Of a DNA stretch of 37,838 nucleotides, positions 15,554 to 23,242 are shown piece after piece. The DNA is from a virus: IMG/VR virus record IMGVR_UViG_3300032285_002163, positions 1 to 37,838 of that record, one strand, 5' to 3'. Each line of letters begins with the position of its first letter. Within the stretch, counting starts at the first letter, position 1. The notes under the pieces were generated by a model. The model did no database searches and was not told the origin of the DNA. It saw only the letters and a program-made list of their open reading frames with translations. Both the position numbers and the translations under genes were made by a program.

Positions 15554-17269
15554 TTAGATATTGGTTCTGACTAACCAAGAATATTTAATGTTAGTTACAC
15601 CGGCATGCGATGCAGTAGTATCGTTACTGATATTTTTATCACCGTTGTAAACTGGGATCTTAATAACACCGGCGGTTGAATAAGACGCAGAACTTCCTGA
15701 ACTAAATCCTAGTGTAATTCTGTCAGTTTTATTACCGGTAATGTTTGGGTGGATAACATAAGTCAAATCTGGATATACAAATACTTCAAGAGTACCTTTG
15801 TAGTATTCTGTGTTAGTTGGATCGGTGAAGCTAATGGTCATTTCACCGTAGGTAATTCCTGTACAGTCTACAGTCATTAAGGTTGATGTTGTGCCGTAGG
15901 CTTGACCTGCAGGCATATCTACACTACCTGAAACTGTTAGAACAGGTGCTCCTGTAACGCCTTGCTGGCTTACGCCGTAACTGTCCATAATACCAATACG
16001 ACCAATGGTATCAGTTTGCTGTACATAGAATGTATCGCCTGATCCGTAAATGATTGTGTTGTCAATGGTAAAGTATGCTGTTCCGCCTATTGCGTTAACA
16101 CCAGTAACGTTCCAGTCTTGCGTGAACGAACTGTTCCAAATATGCCAAGAGCCTGATTGATAACTGCCCTGCAATTGATTGATCTGATTGGACAACACAC
16201 TTGAGAACGTTGGAATAACGTTGGTGCTGGTTGAGCTTGCATTGGCTGTTACAAATGGTGATGGGTTAAATGGCCCACGTGCCATGTATACGTAATTTTG
16301 ATCAGCTTGTAGTGTACCTGGTAGTTGGTTTACTTGTCCTTTTAGTGTTGAAGGACTTGAAATAGCAATAATCGTTGTGCTGGTGCTTAGGCCAAGTCTA
16401 CCAGTGTTATCAACGCTAAGGCCGGTACCAATAATAACACCGCCAATAGTTGAAGTAGTAGCAGGCGCAATAGTAAATGTAGCGGGCTTGTCTGCCAAGT
16501 CATTGTAGCTACCACTGGCCGCTACAGCGGCAAGACCTAGGTTAGCGCGGCCAATGACCTTTTGCTGTGTGGTATATGTTGTGGCTGTGCTGATGTCTAA
16601 TTTGTTGGCCAACTGTCCAGTAATCAAGCTCAGTGTTGAAGTGCTGGTGCTGAGTAGTGAACTCAACTGTTGAATAACTGCAAATGTTGTACCGCTTGAA
16701 CCAACTAGGTTACCTACAGCATTAGTAACTGCTGTGTTTAGAGTAGCTGTGGTAACAAACGCTGAAAGTGTAGCAGAAGTTAGATATCCTGTGTCATTGC
16801 GAAATGCTGATACTACTGTTGGATAGTCCAGCAGGTCATAGAAACTACCACTGGTTGAAACTACTTTAAATGGGGGGATATGTGTTAGGTCGTTGTAGTC
16901 ACCTGTACGTCCAACATTAGATACTGTACCGCCACCGCCACCTGACGTAGGACTTACCCAACTGAATCCGCCCATTGAATTAGCACTTAGCAACCACGTA
17001 GCTGTGGCCACTGAATCGGTGCGCAACATTGAATTAGTGATCAATCCACTAGGGATTTGTATTTCACTAATTTGTCCGGTCAATTGCTGGAAACTGCTCG
17101 CTCCGCCTGAGCCAGTACTGCTACCTGTAATTTGGATACCACCGGGTGTTACACCATCGCTGATTCTAAAAGACAGGGTATCGAGGTCGACGAATATCTC
17201 GCCTCTGTGGGGCGTAAATGTTGCTCCGGAAGCAAGGCCTTCTTTACCTTGATAACTACGTACTGGCAT
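15554..17269 (-). CDS. tail fibre / receptor-binding protein
   Basis: 571 residues. The N-terminus (GEIFVDLDTLSFRISDGVTPGG) matches the small domain found at the start of many phage tail-fibre and tropism proteins. A collagen-like or linker region follows, then repeated fibre motifs GDYNDLTHIPPF, GSFYDLLDYPTV and GSYNDLADKPAT, long Ser/Thr-rich coil and a beta-rich C-terminal receptor-binding region. It is probably trimeric at the tail tip. AAAGGAAC precedes the start, with a TATATAAA box behind it. Confidence 0.85.
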   Translation of the reverse strand: MPVRSYQGKEGLASGATFTPHRGEIFVDLDTLSFRISDGVTPGGIQITGSSTGSGGASSFQQLTGQISEIQIPSGLITNSMLRTDSVATATWLLSANSMGGFSWVSPTSGGGGGTVSNVGRTGDYNDLTHIPPFKVVSTSGSFYDLLDYPTVVSAFRNDTGYLTSATLSAFVTTATLNTAVTNAVGNLVGSSGTTFAVIQQLSSLLSTSTSTLSLITGQLANKLDISTATTYTTQQKVIGRANLGLAAVAASGSYNDLADKPATFTIAPATTSTIGGVIIGTGLSVDNTGRLGLSTSTTIIAISSPSTLKGQVNQLPGTLQADQNYVYMARGPFNPSPFVTANASSTSTNVIPTFSSVLSNQINQLQGSYQSGSWHIWNSSFTQDWNVTGVNAIGGTAYFTIDNTIIYGSGDTFYVQQTDTIGRIGIMDSYGVSQQGVTGAPVLTVSGSVDMPAGQAYGTTSTLMTVDCTGITYGEMTISFTDPTNTEYYKGTLEVFVYPDLTYVIHPNITGNKTDRITLGFSSGSSASYSTAGVIKIPVYNGDKNISNDTTASHAGVTNIKYSWLVRTNI

Positions 17270-17283
17270 AATGTTTGTTCCTT

Positions 17284-17291
17284 TTTATATA
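17284..17291 (-). promoter_or_regulatory. late-type promoter box of the tail-fibre gene
   Basis: TATATAAA on the minus strand, followed by AAAGGAAC as ribosome-binding site, 14 nt before the tail-fibre ATG. Unlike the leaderless genes nearby, this one has a short leader with a Shine-Dalgarno. Confidence 0.5.
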
Positions 17292-17302
17292 TCCGATTTG
17301 TG

Positions 17303-17310
17303 GTTAAATA
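17303..17310 (+). promoter_or_regulatory. late promoter box
   Basis: GTTAAATA ends 7 nt before the ATG at 17318. Same geometry as the other leaderless late genes; no Shine-Dalgarno. Confidence 0.6.
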
Positions 17311-17317
17311 TATTACT

Positions 17318-17746
17318 ATGCTATTTACCGTCGATACAAAACTTAATCCCCTACCTCAGAGCGTGACTGTGGCACAATGTAACCCGGGAATTGCCTTTGA
17401 AACCCTGCCATTTACGCCCACTGCACAAGACTTTAGATGGTCTGGTGATATCCCTACAGATCAGCAGGGGCGTCCCATTGTACCCGGTACACCAGAAATG
17501 ACCATGCTACAGGACTACTTTTTTAAGGTGGTAAAAATCGACAACGAAAATGTCATAGACCTAGGATTCCGCAATTTTCACTGGCCCGGACATATTACAC
17601 TGGACCAACCTATAAAGATGCGCTATACGCTAACACGCATCAAAAGCCGCCTGGGCTGTAAAGACGTCACTTGGTCAGCAGAATTGATCAACGGTGACGG
17701 CAAGATTGCTGTTACACTGGACATACAACAACGCTGGTACAACTAA
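17318..17746 (+). CDS. unknown protein, possibly hotdog-like fold
   Basis: 142 residues. The frame extends upstream into the fibre gene antisense strand, but ATG 17318, 7 nt behind a late box, is the sensible start. The C-terminal part (FHWPGHITLDQPIKMRYTLTRIKSRLG, then VTWSAELINGDGKIAVTLDI) resembles the last strands of MaoC-like hotdog proteins. The catalytic Asp/His of acyl dehydratases is not apparent. The resemblance could be structural chance, so the function remains unassigned. Confidence 0.65.
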   Translation: MLFTVDTKLNPLPQSVTVAQCNPGIAFETLPFTPTAQDFRWSGDIPTDQQGRPIVPGTPEMTMLQDYFFKVVKIDNENVIDLGFRNFHWPGHITLDQPIKMRYTLTRIKSRLGCKDVTWSAELINGDGKIAVTLDIQQRWYN

Positions 17747-17777
17747 CTCAGGATTCGCCGGTCGGTTGCACGAGAAT

Positions 17778-17785
17778 TTTAAATA
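17778..17785 (+). promoter_or_regulatory. late-type promoter box with a leader
   Basis: TTTAAATA located 30 nt before the glycosyltransferase ATG, with AAAGGA 5 nt before that ATG. A second AT-rich element (CATATAAA) lies between. This is a late gene with a conventional leader. Confidence 0.45.
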
Positions 17786-17815
17786 TGCTATTATATACGC
17801 ATATAAAGGATTCTA

Positions 17816-18640
17816 ATGTACAAATTCACTCCTGGCCCATACACACCAGCAACCCCAGTAGAAGGGCAACCTCTAACCTTTAGCCAAACATGGACTTTTG
17901 GCGACATCATTTATTCCATGATTCCTATCCGTTTGCTAGGTGGGGGCGAATTTTACCTTAGACTAGAAAACCTAGACCACTTGTGCAAAACAGTTATTGG
18001 TTGGCCTGATGGAGGCACACACTCAGGTCGCATGCGCCAAAAAGACTTTGATCTGCTCAAACCCCTGATCGAAGCACAAAGCTATATCACAAAGTGGGCA
18101 GTATGGAATGGCGAGCCGATCACGCATCCCCTGGACAACATCTGCTGTTGGTTCTATGGCAATCAAATTGACAAAGGTCACTATGGTCGACTCTACTCCC
18201 TAGCAGTGGGACTAGATCCAGATCAGTGGGAGCCCGAGATCACACAACCTTGGCTTACACTGGGCAACAACGACCCTGTTCGTGTGGCCGGTAAACCTGT
18301 GGTTGTCAGCAAGACTGATCGCTATGGCAATGGTCAAGTACATCAAGTATGGGCGCAGATGGCGGCAAATCCCGATCAGATCTTGTTTGTAGGCACTGCG
18401 GAAGAACACGCTAACTACGAGCGGGACTTCGGCATCAAGGTCACTTACTATCCTACAAGAGATCTACTGGAACTGGCACAGGTCATAGCAGGTGCAGAAC
18501 TGTATGTGGGTAACCAATCAGTGGGCATGGCCATAGCACAGGGACTGGGAGTTCAATTCTGGTGTGATCATCGCAAGGACAACTGTACACTAGAAGGCTG
18601 TGAAACCTATATGCGCAGACCCAACGGCTTCTACTTCTGA
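17816..18640 (+). CDS. GT9-like glycosyltransferase
   Basis: 274 residues with a GT-B-type arrangement. The N-terminal part includes WTFGDIIYSMIPIRLLGGG, resembling the G-D-x-x opening of heptosyltransferase-like enzymes. The C-terminal half has ILFVGTAEEHANYERDFG, then LAQVIAGAELYVGNQSVGMAIAQGLGV, the donor-site block typical of GT9 (ADP-heptose:LPS transferase) proteins. It is smaller than full enzymes (about 350). The phage target could be virion protein, DNA or host LPS. A second GT-B protein lies at 33663. Confidence 0.7.
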   Translation: MYKFTPGPYTPATPVEGQPLTFSQTWTFGDIIYSMIPIRLLGGGEFYLRLENLDHLCKTVIGWPDGGTHSGRMRQKDFDLLKPLIEAQSYITKWAVWNGEPITHPLDNICCWFYGNQIDKGHYGRLYSLAVGLDPDQWEPEITQPWLTLGNNDPVRVAGKPVVVSKTDRYGNGQVHQVWAQMAANPDQILFVGTAEEHANYERDFGIKVTYYPTRDLLELAQVIAGAELYVGNQSVGMAIAQGLGVQFWCDHRKDNCTLEGCETYMRRPNGFYF

Positions 18641-18698
18641 TCGGGAGTTTCCGGAACGCATCCTAGCCGCGAAGCGGCGAGCGGTAAAACAGAAAATT

Positions 18699-18719
18699 CT
18701 ACCCTCGTTATCAGGGTAG
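18699..18719 (-). terminator. hairpin terminator of the minus operon
   Basis: CTACCCT / AGGGTAG stem with a 7-nt loop. On the minus strand it overlaps the TGA of the DUF2061-like gene and is followed by AATTTTCTGTTTT. A second GC hairpin (GCCGC-GAA-GCGGC, 18666-18678) stands next to it. Confidence 0.6.
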
Positions 18720-18890
18720 TTTACCCCAACTTACCCGCAACCACGCTCGTTCCATCGCATACTGCACACTCGCAAGTATAAGGTGTATCAAGACAGCATC
18801 ACCTAGTCCAGTCCATAGAGCAGTAATAGCCAGGGCTGTGATTCTATAGGCCAGAGTACGTGCCAGCGTTCTAACTCGGGTTTCTGTCAT
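18711..18890 (-). CDS. DUF2061-like small membrane protein
   Basis: 59 residues starting MTETRVRTLARTLAYRITAL. It shows the DUF2061 pattern: a basic arginine-rich N-terminus, two hydrophobic segments (ALAITALW and AVLIHLILASVQYA) separated by a Gly turn, and a C-terminal MERAWLRVSWG. It is an inner-membrane protein of unknown function. Its ATG overlaps the upstream stop in ATGA. The upstream neighbours form a minus operon. Confidence 0.75.
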   Translation of the reverse strand: MTETRVRTLARTLAYRITALAITALWTGLGDAVLIHLILASVQYAMERAWLRVSWGKLP

Positions 18891-19114
18891 AGCGGGGGAG
18901 TAAATTTCGCTATCTTGGCCGTGTACTGATCAATTTGATTTTGTACGCGATTCAGACTTGCTGTGATCTCACGTAAGCGTCTATGATCATCACTGGTGAC
19001 TCTCGCAGAGTCCACAGGTAGACTTGCGTTAACCTGCTGTTCGTAGGCCAATATTTTGGTTTTGCGTTGTTCCAATTGAAGGATGTGCGCCCGCATTTTG
19101 TTTAAGTTGTACAT
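18887..19114 (-). CDS. coiled-coil small protein
   Basis: 75 residues. Earlier in-frame starts exist, but ATG 19114 lies just after the upstream gene's stop and begins a plausible protein (MYNLNKMRAHILQLEQRK). Two amphipathic helices with heptad character (AHILQLEQRKTKILAYEQQV, then LREITASLNRVQNQIDQY) are joined by a loop. The weak box GTTAATTA lies 5 nt before the ATG. Function unknown. Confidence 0.65.
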   Translation of the reverse strand: MYNLNKMRAHILQLEQRKTKILAYEQQVNASLPVDSARVTSDDHRRLREITASLNRVQNQIDQYTAKIAKFTPPL

Positions 19115-19122
19115 ACACTTAA

Positions 19123-19401
19123 TTAACCCCAACGCAACAAGAATAAGGTACGATCTGGCGCACGACGGAAAGCTAGAGAGCAGTAGCCTGGCTTTAGTCC
19201 CCATCCCATGTTGTGATAGGCCCAGTGTGAGTAGTGACTGCCCACATACTGCTCCAACCACGATTCTAGGATTAAGATGCTGTCAACCCAGTCTATTTGA
19301 TGATCGCAGTCACAGCCCGGCCATGGAGCTGATGCCACATAGTCAAATGCGTGTAGATCTGGCAAGTACATCTTGCCCGGTAAGTACAGGCTGTTTCCCA
19401 T
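19123..19401 (-). CDS. unknown protein, late gene
   Basis: 92 residues, aromatic-rich (WLEQYVGSHYSHWAYHNMG, then a basic ending FRRAPDRTLFLLRWG). Cys-Asp-Cys at about 30 (PGCDCDHQ) could bind metal. A late box ends 5 nt before its ATG, which argues for this start. There is no signal peptide and no known domain. Confidence 0.65.
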   Translation of the reverse strand: MGNSLYLPGKMYLPDLHAFDYVASAPWPGCDCDHQIDWVDSILILESWLEQYVGSHYSHWAYHNMGWGLKPGYCSLAFRRAPDRTLFLLRWG

Positions 19402-19406
19402 ACTGA

Positions 19407-19414
19407 TATTTAAG
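19407..19414 (-). promoter_or_regulatory. late promoter box
   Basis: CTTAAATA on the minus strand, 5 nt before the ATG at 19401, putting A of ATG at the predicted +1. Confidence 0.65.
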
Positions 19415-19426
19415 AAAGATTACAAA

Positions 19427-19657
19427 TTAATCGCTACAACCACAGCCTTTTGGACAACGACTAACTTCCCAGTATTGTACATATGGTAGTGAGTGTGCTA
19501 GAGCCATTAGAGCCCACATAGCTGTCATAGAGTGATCTGACAAGCCACATACGCCGCTAGATTGAAATAGACTGTATACGAACCCTAGCACAAACAATGG
19601 GCAAGGAAGATACTTTAGTGTCTGCTTTATGATATGATAAGTGTACAAGCGTGTCAT
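19427..19657 (-). CDS. small membrane protein with Cys-rich tail
   Basis: 76 residues. One or two hydrophobic segments (PCPLFVLGFVYSLFQ, then MTAMWALMALAH) and a tail with three Cys (RCPKGCGCSD). It is an inner-membrane protein with possible metal or disulphide chemistry at the C-terminus. ATG 19657 follows a late box by 5 nt. Function unknown. Confidence 0.6.
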   Translation of the reverse strand: MTRLYTYHIIKQTLKYLPCPLFVLGFVYSLFQSSGVCGLSDHSMTAMWALMALAHSLPYVQYWEVSRCPKGCGCSD

Positions 19658-19662
19658 ACACT

Positions 19663-19670
19663 TATTTAGA
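19663..19670 (-). promoter_or_regulatory. late promoter box
   Basis: TCTAAATA on the minus strand, 5 nt before the ATG at 19657 (spacer AGTGT). It lies just beyond the stop of the upstream oxygenase gene. Confidence 0.65.
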
Positions 19671-20231
19671 CTATAAGATGGTTTTTACCGGATTACGCTT
19701 GACCCACTCTGAGTTAGTGGGCGTAAAGTGTGCATAGGTGCTCATGATATAGCGATCTACGCCCAATGGATCTAGCTGTCCTCTATGTGTATGTGTCCAG
19801 AATGTAGGAAACACTACAGCACGACCCTTACGTGACTCGATAACTGTAGAATCATGCATGAACTCTGTGCCACACTCATTATCACTCAAGTAGACAATTA
19901 TACACAATACACGATGTGCAACAGCTAGATTATGTTCACTGTGCCAACGATCAAAAGCATAAGTGGGTGGAAAATGCTTGAAACGCCAAGGACTGAACTC
20001 TAGGCCGTTATCAATATAGCGTAACTGTGGAAACTGAGCGGTATAGGCACTTAGACAACGGCTGTTAAGATCAGTGAGCATAGCGTGGGTTGATGGGAAG
20101 TCATAGTGACGATAGTGTAGATGCGTAGCCAAATGCTTGCTTGACAGGCCAGCTGACTCAGCTTGACTAATCAACTGATCACACTGATCATGGGTTAGAG
20201 CTGAATCAATGACTAGAGTGAAATCAATCAT
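19671..20231 (-). CDS. putative 2OG-Fe(II) oxygenase with HxE variant
   Basis: 186 residues. The frame is open upstream, but ATG 20231, which overlaps the previous gene by 8 nt, gives MIDFTLVIDSALTHDQC, a natural domain start. Core motifs are DRWHSEH with H97 and E99 (HxE in place of HxD), then FPTFWTHTHRG with H147 or H149, and R160 in DRYIMSTYA. These fit the prolyl-hydroxylase-like fold. The HxE variant may lower or change activity. Substrate unknown. Confidence 0.72.
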   Translation of the reverse strand: MIDFTLVIDSALTHDQCDQLISQAESAGLSSKHLATHLHYRHYDFPSTHAMLTDLNSRCLSAYTAQFPQLRYIDNGLEFSPWRFKHFPPTYAFDRWHSEHNLAVAHRVLCIIVYLSDNECGTEFMHDSTVIESRKGRAVVFPTFWTHTHRGQLDPLGVDRYIMSTYAHFTPTNSEWVKRNPVKTIL

Positions 20232-20454
20232 CTCGGCCCAGTGCGTAGTTGTCCGGAGATTCTGTGACTTCTGGACAGGTGTCTGAGAAGCGAATGGCAA
20301 ACTCTGTGTAGATACTGCTACCAGTGGGAACCCAAAAGCGTGTGCGACGAGCGTGGATTTCAACTTGAAGTTTATGCTGGCTGATAAATGCGAACACTTC
20401 TGCGGCACGGGGATCTTGATTGAGTACGTAGTATTGACGAGTGCTAGGAATCAT
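20224..20454 (-). CDS. small conserved T4-like protein, unknown function
   Basis: 76 residues, basic centre (HARRTRFWVPTGSSIYTEFAIRF), acidic end. From memory it resembles a small hypothetical of marine T4-like phages. The first gene of the oxygenase pair; a late box ends 7 nt before the ATG. It overlaps the oxygenase start. Confidence 0.65.
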   Translation of the reverse strand: MIPSTRQYYVLNQDPRAAEVFAFISQHKLQVEIHARRTRFWVPTGSSIYTEFAIRFSDTCPEVTESPDNYALGRDD

Positions 20455-20461
20455 ATAGCAA

Positions 20462-20469
20462 TATTTAAA
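20462..20469 (-). promoter_or_regulatory. late promoter box
   Basis: TTTAAATA on the minus strand, 7 nt before ATG 20454. Confidence 0.6.
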
Positions 20470-20705
20470 AAATTTCTGCGCAAAATTTTTAAATTGTGAT
20501 TTAGCTGGAGAGAGGGGTTTTGCAAGGTAAAAAAATTCTAGCGCAAAATTCTCATGGTGGTCAAGATCTCGGCCCCTGGTGATCTAATCTAACTGGGGGG
20601 TGATTTACCAATTTACGGCATGCTTGTTGCTTGTGCGCAACAGTTAAGCATGCTTAGTGGCCGGCCACCCCCCACCAGGCCCCACCACCTAAGCATGCTT
20701 TCCTA
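20470..20705. repeat. non-coding gap with palindromes and short repeats
   Basis: I see no gene here. The gap contains GCGCAAAATT twice (20478-20487, 20541-20550), AAGCATGCTT palindromes at 20646-20655 and 20691-20700, a third GCATGC at 20618-20623, and the 12-bp palindrome GTGGCCGGCCAC at 20657-20668, flanked by G- or C-runs. It separates the early cluster end from the late oxygenase operon, so it may hold a terminator or a replication or packaging signal (inference). Confidence 0.6.
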
Positions 20706-20707
20706 TC

Positions 20708-21037
20708 TTAGACTCGACCGTCAAGCTCCTCTAGGTCACTGGGCGCATAGACATCAAAGCCTTCTGACTCCAACTCTTCTAGGGCCGCATTGAAGTCTGA
20801 CATCAGTTCACGGATAGCATTGGCCCTACGCTGATCTTTAGTGCGCTTACGCAATGCGCTACCCTTTACGTACATAAGCTCGTAGTGTTGTCCACAGTAG
20901 AGCGTGCCCTGCACTAGATCGTGTGCGCCACAGTAGGGGCTAGGCCCCCTGTGTGTACGTGCATCGTATGTGGGCCCAAGGTATGTACAGCCGTACTGCT
21001 TGAGTGTTGCCAATGCAGAGCTGTCTGCTGTATACAT
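20708..21037 (-). CDS. small Cys/His zinc-binding-like protein
   Basis: 109 residues. CxxH pairs are separated by about 9 residues (YCGAHDLVQGTLYCGQHYELMY), typical of a small zinc site in phage and GcrA-like proteins. The C-terminus is basic then acidic (KRTKDQRRANAIREL, then ESEGFDVYAPSDLEEL). The start shares TAATG with the AAA+ ATPase stop, so it is coupled. Function unknown; possible DNA-binding regulator. Confidence 0.68.
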   Translation of the reverse strand: MYTADSSALATLKQYGCTYLGPTYDARTHRGPSPYCGAHDLVQGTLYCGQHYELMYVKGSALRKRTKDQRRANAIRELMSDFNAALEELESEGFDVYAPSDLEELDGRV

Positions 21038-21909
21038 TAGGCTCTCCGCATACAGGTAGTCTCAGCCATAGCCTTCCAGTTCATTGGAAAGCTCTTGCGC
21101 AGGTCTGCTATCTTGAGTACCATGCGCAGGCTCAGCTCTCTGAGCTTAGACTTATTAGCGTCAATGAACTCTACGATCTCGTCCTTCTGGATGGGCTCGA
21201 ACTCATAGTGATCAAGCATGCCTGCATCCGTAACCACTTGCTTGATGCGCAGGATCTTCTCACGCTCTGTGTCCATCTGCAGATCGATATAGTGGCAACG
21301 GCTCTCTAATGCATCCAAGTGATCGCGCAGTCGCTTAGACTTCACGTGCTCAAACTTGATGTTGGTAATAAAGATAGCCGCACCCTTGAACTCGAACTTG
21401 TCTGGGATGCCTTCTGAGCGGAGCAAGCGGCTGTCAGTGTTCCACTGGATCACCCTTTTCTTGGAACTGTCCAATGCGCCCTTCAAGATGTTAAGCGAGA
21501 GGTCTTCCATAAGGATTGAGTCGCAGTCATCGAACACGATGACATTCTTAGCATCTGAGTACTCGTAGAGTTTAGCGTAGAGTCCAATGGAGCTCATAGC
21601 ACCCTTGACGATCTCATAACGTGGCTTGCGCTCGCCTAGAACATTGAACAAGTCGTCCTTGGTAAGTACTTCTTCTACACCAAAGCTCTTGCCAACACCC
21701 GGAGGGCCTGATACGATCATAGCACGTACATCACCTGACTTGACAGCTTTGGTCATCTCAGTGAGGATAGCAAAACGCTCGCCCAATCGTGTGATGATCT
21801 GCTCATCAGTTTCTTTAGCAACCTCGCGCTCACGAAGCTTGATAGCTTCTGCATCAAACTCCAAGAGATTGGTTGCGGGCATCGCCTTCTTTGCTTTTGC
21901 TGTAGCCAT
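21037..21909 (-). CDS. AAA+ ATPase
   Basis: 290 residues. Walker A GPPGVGKS is at 68-75 and Walker B VIVFDDCD at 123-130, with a sensor 1 strand AIFITN near 187. Arg residues after the ATPase core (RLRDHLDALESRC) could provide a finger. The N-terminal 60 residues are helical and basic. It is first gene of the early minus cluster, behind a perfect sigma70 promoter. The substrate is unknown; the fold resembles proteins that remodel DNA or nucleoprotein. Confidence 0.88.
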   Translation of the reverse strand: MATAKAKKAMPATNLLEFDAEAIKLREREVAKETDEQIITRLGERFAILTEMTKAVKSGDVRAMIVSGPPGVGKSFGVEEVLTKDDLFNVLGERKPRYEIVKGAMSSIGLYAKLYEYSDAKNVIVFDDCDSILMEDLSLNILKGALDSSKKRVIQWNTDSRLLRSEGIPDKFEFKGAAIFITNIKFEHVKSKRLRDHLDALESRCHYIDLQMDTEREKILRIKQVVTDAGMLDHYEFEPIQKDEIVEFIDANKSKLRELSLRMVLKIADLRKSFPMNWKAMAETTCMRRA

Positions 21910-21940
21910 TTGTTAGTCCTTTTCTGTGTGTTAAATGTGT

Positions 21941-21969
21941 ATTATATGGTCTTTACTTGAGATTGTCAA
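21941..21969 (-). promoter_or_regulatory. sigma70-type early promoter
   Basis: TTGACA-N17-TATAAT, fully consensus. The -35 lies inside the last codons of the upstream 74-residue gene. It drives the AAA+ ATPase gene. Confidence 0.9.
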
Positions 21970-22177
21970 GCATTAATTTAGTCGATTCGTCCACGGTGTC
22001 TATGTCATCCCACACCGCCAACATCATCATCTCTACCACGGTCTCTGCATCGGCTCGCATGCTAGGATGAAGCGCCCGGATAAATGCTTCAACCTCCGCC
22101 CGGGTCTGCATCATCCACAACACGTCAGCGATCGCTCGCTGACGGTTGTTGAGTCCATCGATCTGGACCTTGCTCAT
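21953..22177 (-). CDS. small conserved phage protein
   Basis: 74 residues starting at ATG 22177, which shares TAATG with the upstream stop; longer in-frame extensions lack support. Helical, with LNNRQRAIADVLWMMQTRAE and an acidic C-terminal half (VWDDIDTVDESTKLML). It resembles a hypothetical found in many myoviruses (from memory). Its 3' end overlaps the promoter of the ATPase. Confidence 0.75.
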   Translation of the reverse strand: MSKVQIDGLNNRQRAIADVLWMMQTRAEVEAFIRALHPSMRADAETVVEMMMLAVWDDIDTVDESTKLMLDNLK

Positions 22178-22500
22178 TAGTCCATCCTCGAGCCAGCGTA
22201 GGCCTTGAGTCCCAAAGCCTGCAGGTAGTTGGCATAGGCATAGGCACCAGCTTCTTTGATGTCGATGTTCTGCACTGGCAAGCCAGCTGGATCCCACATG
22301 CTCAAGCAACGTGGTTTGTAGTCCTTGCGGAAGCCTGCCTTGATCAACTCTTTGGCCTGTTTGCTGTTGGTACGGTCTACGTAGACATCAACCCAAGCAA
22401 AACCACAAGCACCGCGGTCACCGCCCCACTTGGCGTACTCTGCGCGACCTGCTTGCTCTGCCAAAACCTTACCTGCTTTGATAACGTCTGCTGTAATCAT
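22177..22500 (-). CDS. conserved small phage protein
   Basis: 107 residues with a central block WGGDRGACGFAWVDVYVD and a Lys-rich helix before RCLSMWDPAGLP. This type recurs in environmental phages as a hypothetical. Cytoplasmic and unassigned. It is directly behind its own TTGACA/TATACT promoter and an AAGGAGC ribosome-binding site in the shared leader. Confidence 0.78.
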   Translation of the reverse strand: MITADVIKAGKVLAEQAGRAEYAKWGGDRGACGFAWVDVYVDRTNSKQAKELIKAGFRKDYKPRCLSMWDPAGLPVQNIDIKEAGAYAYANYLQALGLKAYAGSRMD

Positions 22501-22530
22501 CTATCGCTCCTTTTAAGTGTTTAAGTGTGT

Positions 22531-22559
22531 AGTATAGACTCATTCGCCACGGTTGTCAA
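22531..22559 (-). promoter_or_regulatory. sigma70-type early promoter
   Basis: TTGACA-N17-TATACT followed by the shared leader (ACACACTTAAACACTTAA then AAGGAGC). It overlaps the end of the 62-residue membrane gene. Confidence 0.88.
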
Positions 22560-22728
22560 GTACCCGTGTTGCTAAAACGCCACAGTAGCTGGTCAGCAGG
22601 CCCACGATGGCTACCAGCATGCTACCCAACAGTTCTGTGTCTGTTTGGCTAACTTCGATACCGCCAACACCAGCAAAGGTGATCAAGAAACCCACGAAGA
22701 TCAAAAATGTTGCACCGTCTTTATTCAT
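22540..22728 (-). CDS. two-helix membrane protein
   Basis: 62 residues. Two transmembrane segments (TFLIFVGFLITFAGVGGI and MLVAIVGLLTSYCGVLA) with short charged ends. Similar small inner-membrane proteins are common in phage early regions and may affect host membrane processes (inference). It has its own promoter immediately upstream. Confidence 0.72.
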   Translation of the reverse strand: MNKDGATFLIFVGFLITFAGVGGIEVSQTDTELLGSMLVAIVGLLTSYCGVLATRVLDNRGE

Positions 22729-22754
22729 TTCAGCTCCTAAGTGTTTAAGTGTGT

Positions 22755-22783
22755 AGTATAGCAGGTTTTACCGGAACTGTCAA
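22755..22783 (-). promoter_or_regulatory. sigma70 early promoter with GGTAAAACC in spacer
   Basis: TTGACA-N17-TATACT. GGTAAAACC is placed inside the spacer (22764-22772 on the plus strand as GGTTTTACC). The TGA stop of the upstream gene is contained in the -35. Confidence 0.88.
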
Positions 22784-23019
22784 GCGATTTCTTTGAATAC
22801 TTTGTAGCCCGATCCGCGCAGGGTGTAGATAGCATCCTTGATCTTGCGGGCTTTCTCTTCATACCAGTCCAACATCTCTTTGGCGCTCTTGATGGTGTTC
22901 TCATCGCTAGGTTGATTGAAGAACGAGTGTGTGTAGATGTAGATGGTCTTGCCGTCCTCATCCTTAGACATTTCAATGGTACCAAAATGCTTGTAGGATT
23001 GAATTTCGCCTTGTTTCAT
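22780..23019 (-). CDS. small early protein, unknown function
   Basis: 79 residues (MKQGEIQSYKHFGTIEMSK start, ATG 23019). In-frame codons up to 23076 lie over a promoter and are not used. The N-terminal half is beta-like (KTIYIYTHSFF), the C-terminal half helical and charged (AKEMLDWYEEKARKIKDAIY). No known family. Confidence 0.7.
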   Translation of the reverse strand: MKQGEIQSYKHFGTIEMSKDEDGKTIYIYTHSFFNQPSDENTIKSAKEMLDWYEEKARKIKDAIYTLRGSGYKVFKEIA

Positions 23020-23047
23020 AGTGTGCTCCTTAGTGTCTATGTAGTGT

Positions 23048-23076
23048 ATTATAGGGTCAATCGATCTGGATGTCAA
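23048..23076 (-). promoter_or_regulatory. sigma70-type early promoter
   Basis: TTGACA-N17-TATAAT, drives the gene at 23019. It overlaps the last codons of the 61-residue gene upstream. Confidence 0.88.
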
Positions 23077-23242
23077 CCAATTGACCCTTTGAGAAGATGT
23101 AGTATTCGTTGATCTGACCGTATGTGGCCCAAATACAACGGTTGCCGGGAAGCAGGGTGTAGCTCTTGACGCCCTTCTTTTCTAGGTGATCTGCTACCAC
23201 CATGACTTCTAGTTCGTTGAGTGTAGGGTTGATGCTGATCAT
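23057..23242 (-). CDS. small early protein, unknown function
   Basis: 61 residues beginning MISINPTLNELEVMVVADHL, with a helix and then strands (KSYTLLPGNRCIWATYGQI). It is coupled to the upstream gene by ATGA. Unassigned. Confidence 0.7.
   Translation of the reverse strand: MISINPTLNELEVMVVADHLEKKGVKSYTLLPGNRCIWATYGQINEYYIFSKGQLVDIQID

Noticed and set aside
17132-17317. N-terminal extension of the gene at 17318
   Set aside because: The extra residues are antisense to the tail-fibre start, and a late box sits 7 nt before ATG 17318.
19671-20408. Long version of the 2OG oxygenase beginning at 20408
   Set aside because: The extra 59 residues overlap the 76-residue gene in another frame; ATG 20231 gives the natural domain start.
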